In this document: in pieces, positions 62,110 to 64,000 of the stretch
Position numbering within the stretch: position 1 is the first letter of the stretch
Layout of the letters: each line of letters begins with the position of its first letter
NCBI RefSeq assembly: GCF_963666675.1
Contig: NZ_OY762929.1
Coordinates: forward strand, 2,232,001-2,296,000
Origin: an uncultured Desulfobacter sp.
GTDB lineage: Bacteria; Desulfobacterota; Desulfobacteria; Desulfobacterales; Desulfobacteraceae
Direction of reading: 5' to 3'
DNA length: 64,000 nt
The notes under the pieces: model-generated
The model's database searches: none
The model's input: only the letters and a program-made list of their open reading frames with translations
Told to the model about the DNA's origin: nothing
Translations under genes and position numbers: made by a program

Positions 62110-64000
62110 TGCGGATATCCCCAAAAAAATTGGTTTTAAAATCGGTTTCGGAGATCAGGTACATATAGGTAAAATCCCCCGGTTTTCCGGCCGGAGCCAG
62201 TACCTGGTCCTCCACGGTGGCGGCCCGCCATGATCCTGAGACCAGATTGGGGTCAACGGTGGCAGACTGGTCTGTTTCATTGGAGATTTTAAGGGCTGTG
62301 ACATAATGGGTTCCGTCGGTCCACGCGCCCATGGGCCGGGCCGTAATCCCAGGGGTGTCGAAAATGGATACCCGTCCGGTAAAACCCATGACTACCGGGT
62401 GAATCTGTCCCTGGGGACGACGCATGGTTAACGGCATGCGTACCTGTATTACAGCCGTCCGGGTCAGTTTGACAAAGCTGTCCTGCAAGCCTTCGGAAGG
62501 CATGGTCCGCTGTGCTGTCCCTCCCGGGGTTTGAATGGCCCTGGATTGGTCCAGATCATCCAGGTAAGAATCAATTCCCGTGGGATGGTCGGACAGCGCT
62601 TTTAACCGCTGTCTGGATATCGACTCGCCATCCCCCGGGGCTGCAAGCACATGAGGGGTGATCAAGAGAACCAGCTCGGTTTTAGACTTCACCTTGGTCT
62701 GGCTTTTAAAGAAAAACCCCAAAACCGGAATATCCCCGAGAATGGGAACCTTGCTGTCGTAATTTGAAGTTTCGGTCCTGATCATTCCGCCGATGGCGAC
62801 GGTTTTGCCATCCTGGGCCAGCACCGTACCTGATAATTCCGCCGTATCCACCGTGTCAATGTATACATTTTCAATCTCATCACCCACCAGCAAGGGTATT
62901 TTTCCACCATCCTCGTTGACACTGGAGTTTTCATGGACAATGCGCATCACCACAGACCGGTCCGCATTGATGGATGGCATAATGGTCAGGGTATTGCCGA
63001 TCTCCCGGGTTTCAGTTTCCGGTACCGGAACATAGGTGGTGACCGTGGTGCCGTCTGAACTGCCGTTATCAACCTGTTCGGCGGAAAAACCTGTGGTAAT
63101 AACAGTCTCTTCACCGATAAACAGTTTGGCAGGATGGTTGTTGGCGGCCAAAAGCATGGGCGTGGCCAGGGATTTGATATTATTGTTTTCCTGCAACGCT
63201 TTGAGTTTGAGTTCAAGATCTGAGCTGAGCAGTTCAAAGCTTAAGGGCGCAGTGGTGCTGTCGTCCACGCTGCCCAGGCTGTAGGTGGCATTCCCTGAAG
63301 TCCCCGAAATCTGGAAAGCCGACTCAAATTCATCGGTGAGTTCCACTTCAAGCACTTTCATCTCCAGCAGCACTTCGGGCACCTGTTTGTCAGACTGGCG
63401 AATGATCTGGGCAATTTCCTTCATGGCATTTTCATCGGCGGTGCGGACAAACAGCATATTGTGCATCCGGTTTACCGTTACGTAGATCGGGGATTCGGTT
63501 CTCTTGGAAACTTTGCCCATGTTCGCTTCGGAAACCGACTGCACTTCCTGTTCTCCATTCTGTTCAAGAAGATCCAGCTGTCTGGACGATAAATTTCCGG
63601 TGGTGGATGAAGCACTTTCTTTGCTTTTTGATTTTTGGGAACGGCTGCTCGAAGAGGTCCCGGTATTTTTTCCGTCATCCACCTCTTCGTTAAAAATTTC
63701 ATCGATAGCTTCATCTTCGCTTGCGTCGGTCACGCTGAAATCATCCCCGTAATAGGCATCGGCCTTGCCCGACAGTTCCACCCGATCCCCGAACAGATCG
63801 GAAATGGTGCGCGCGGCAATACCCACATTGAGATATTTGAGCTGGAACATCCGGGTGGGTTCCTGGCGGAACACCACAATGTCGCGCTGGTACTCCTGGG
63901 TGGTCATCACAATAAAAATGCCGGTTTTCTGGTTATATCGATACCACAGGCCTGCGATCCGGCACAGTGAATCCACCACATCCATGATGCTTAAATCCCT
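62099..64000 (-). CDS. Secretin (GspD/PilQ/MshL family), 5' end beyond the window
   Basis: At least 633 residues; the start lies right of the window because the frame is open to the edge. The N-terminal domains (FQLKYLNVGIAARTISDLFGDRVELSG) are followed by a Ser/Glu/Asp-rich linker, N-domain-like modules (RMHNMLFVRTADENAMKEIAQIIRQSDKQVPEVLLEMKVLEVEL) and the secretin core (PLLVGDEIENVYIDTVD; VPILGDIPVLGFFFKSQTKVKSKTELVLLITPHVL). A C-terminal tail of about 170 residues extends past the core. It forms the outer-membrane gate of a secretion or pilus machine. The barrel protein gene overlaps its stop. Confidence 0.93.
   Translation of the reverse strand, partial: RDLSIMDVVDSLCRIAGLWYRYNQKTGIFIVMTTQEYQRDIVVFRQEPTRMFQLKYLNVGIAARTISDLFGDRVELSGKADAYYGDDFSVTDASEDEAIDEIFNEEVDDGKNTGTSSSSRSQKSKSKESASSTTGNLSSRQLDLLEQNGEQEVQSVSEANMGKVSKRTESPIYVTVNRMHNMLFVRTADENAMKEIAQIIRQSDKQVPEVLLEMKVLEVELTDEFESAFQISGTSGNATYSLGSVDDSTTAPLSFELLSSDLELKLKALQENNNIKSLATPMLLAANNHPAKLFIGEETVITTGFSAEQVDNGSSDGTTVTTYVPVPETETREIGNTLTIMPSINADRSVVMRIVHENSSVNEDGGKIPLLVGDEIENVYIDTVDTAELSGTVLAQDGKTVAIGGMIRTETSNYDSKVPILGDIPVLGFFFKSQTKVKSKTELVLLITPHVLAAPGDGESISRQRLKALSDHPTGIDSYLDDLDQSRAIQTPGGTAQRTMPSEGLQDSFVKLTRTAVIQVRMPLTMRRPQGQIHPVVMGFTGRVSIFDTPGITARPMGAWTDGTHYVTALKISNETDQSATVDPNLVSGSWRAATVEDQVLAPAGKPGDFTYMYLISETDFKTNFFGDIRIGK

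Overview
The window looks like a chromosomal segment of a Gram-negative, roughly 48% GC bacterium of the sulfate-reducing Desulfobacterota, most likely a Desulfobacteraceae-type organism. This is an inference from gene content: LpxI rather than LpxH, the order lysS-lolC-lolD-bamA-skp-lpxD-lpxA-lpxI-lpxB, hom next to thrH with no thrB, a DHH-CBS-nucleotidyltransferase fusion, and an oxyR-ahpCF peroxide locus. No species can be named from the sequence alone. Almost everything is ordinary core genome. There is no prophage, CRISPR array or intact insertion sequence.

Layout. 1-5.3 kb (minus strand): a TetR regulator with its own double operator, a SulP anion transporter with an unusual cytoplasmic insertion, a kinase-like/BON-like/receiver fusion, and a truncated sensor kinase; a 650-bp gap between the last two holds several structured repeats. 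5.6-13.3 kb: argJ, a pseudouridine synthase, trpS, and a hybrid kinase plus diguanylate cyclase pair beside an EAL-domain remnant. 13.6-19.6 kb: a multidomain tRNA nucleotidyltransferase, pilC, pilS and a LysE exporter. 19.8-30.5 kb: a long outer-membrane biogenesis operon from lysS to lpxB. 30.6-36.8 kb: a CNNM/CorC protein and an aromatic amino acid operon (pheA-aroE-aroA-aroK) preceded by a Phe/Tyr attenuator. 36.8-46.1 kb: a small unknown protein, TolC, an acyl-CoA ligase, an SH3 protein, a diadenylate-cyclase-like protein, nagZ, tsaD and purM. 46.2-49.5 kb: hom, thrH, heptose kinase and an initiator tRNA with a clear promoter and a strong downstream hairpin. 49.9-53.2 kb: ahpC-ahpF-oxyR with an OxyR-type operator. 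53.3-64.0 kb (minus strand): secretin, a beta-barrel protein, MoxR, DUF58, a transglutaminase-fold protein, FTR1, a small membrane protein, a GspE-type ATPase and a GspG-like protein.

The most interesting non-coding signal is a family of roughly 95-bp two-hairpin repeats. Three variants (A, B, C) occur in the same order in two arrays 34 kb apart, and a lone C unit lies inverted between them. One array has been invaded by a 245-bp element with 14-bp perfect terminal inverted repeats and an apparent 3-bp target duplication, and by a small hairpin flanked by TTATAT. The best regulatory signal is the 25-codon Phe/Tyr-rich leader with terminator and competing antiterminator pairing before pheA. 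The most notable proteins are the kinase-BON-receiver fusion, SulP with an extra 130-residue insertion, BamA with an added N-terminal domain, a DAC-domain protein with a non-canonical RYN in place of RHR, and a transglutaminase-fold membrane protein whose catalytic cysteine position is alanine.
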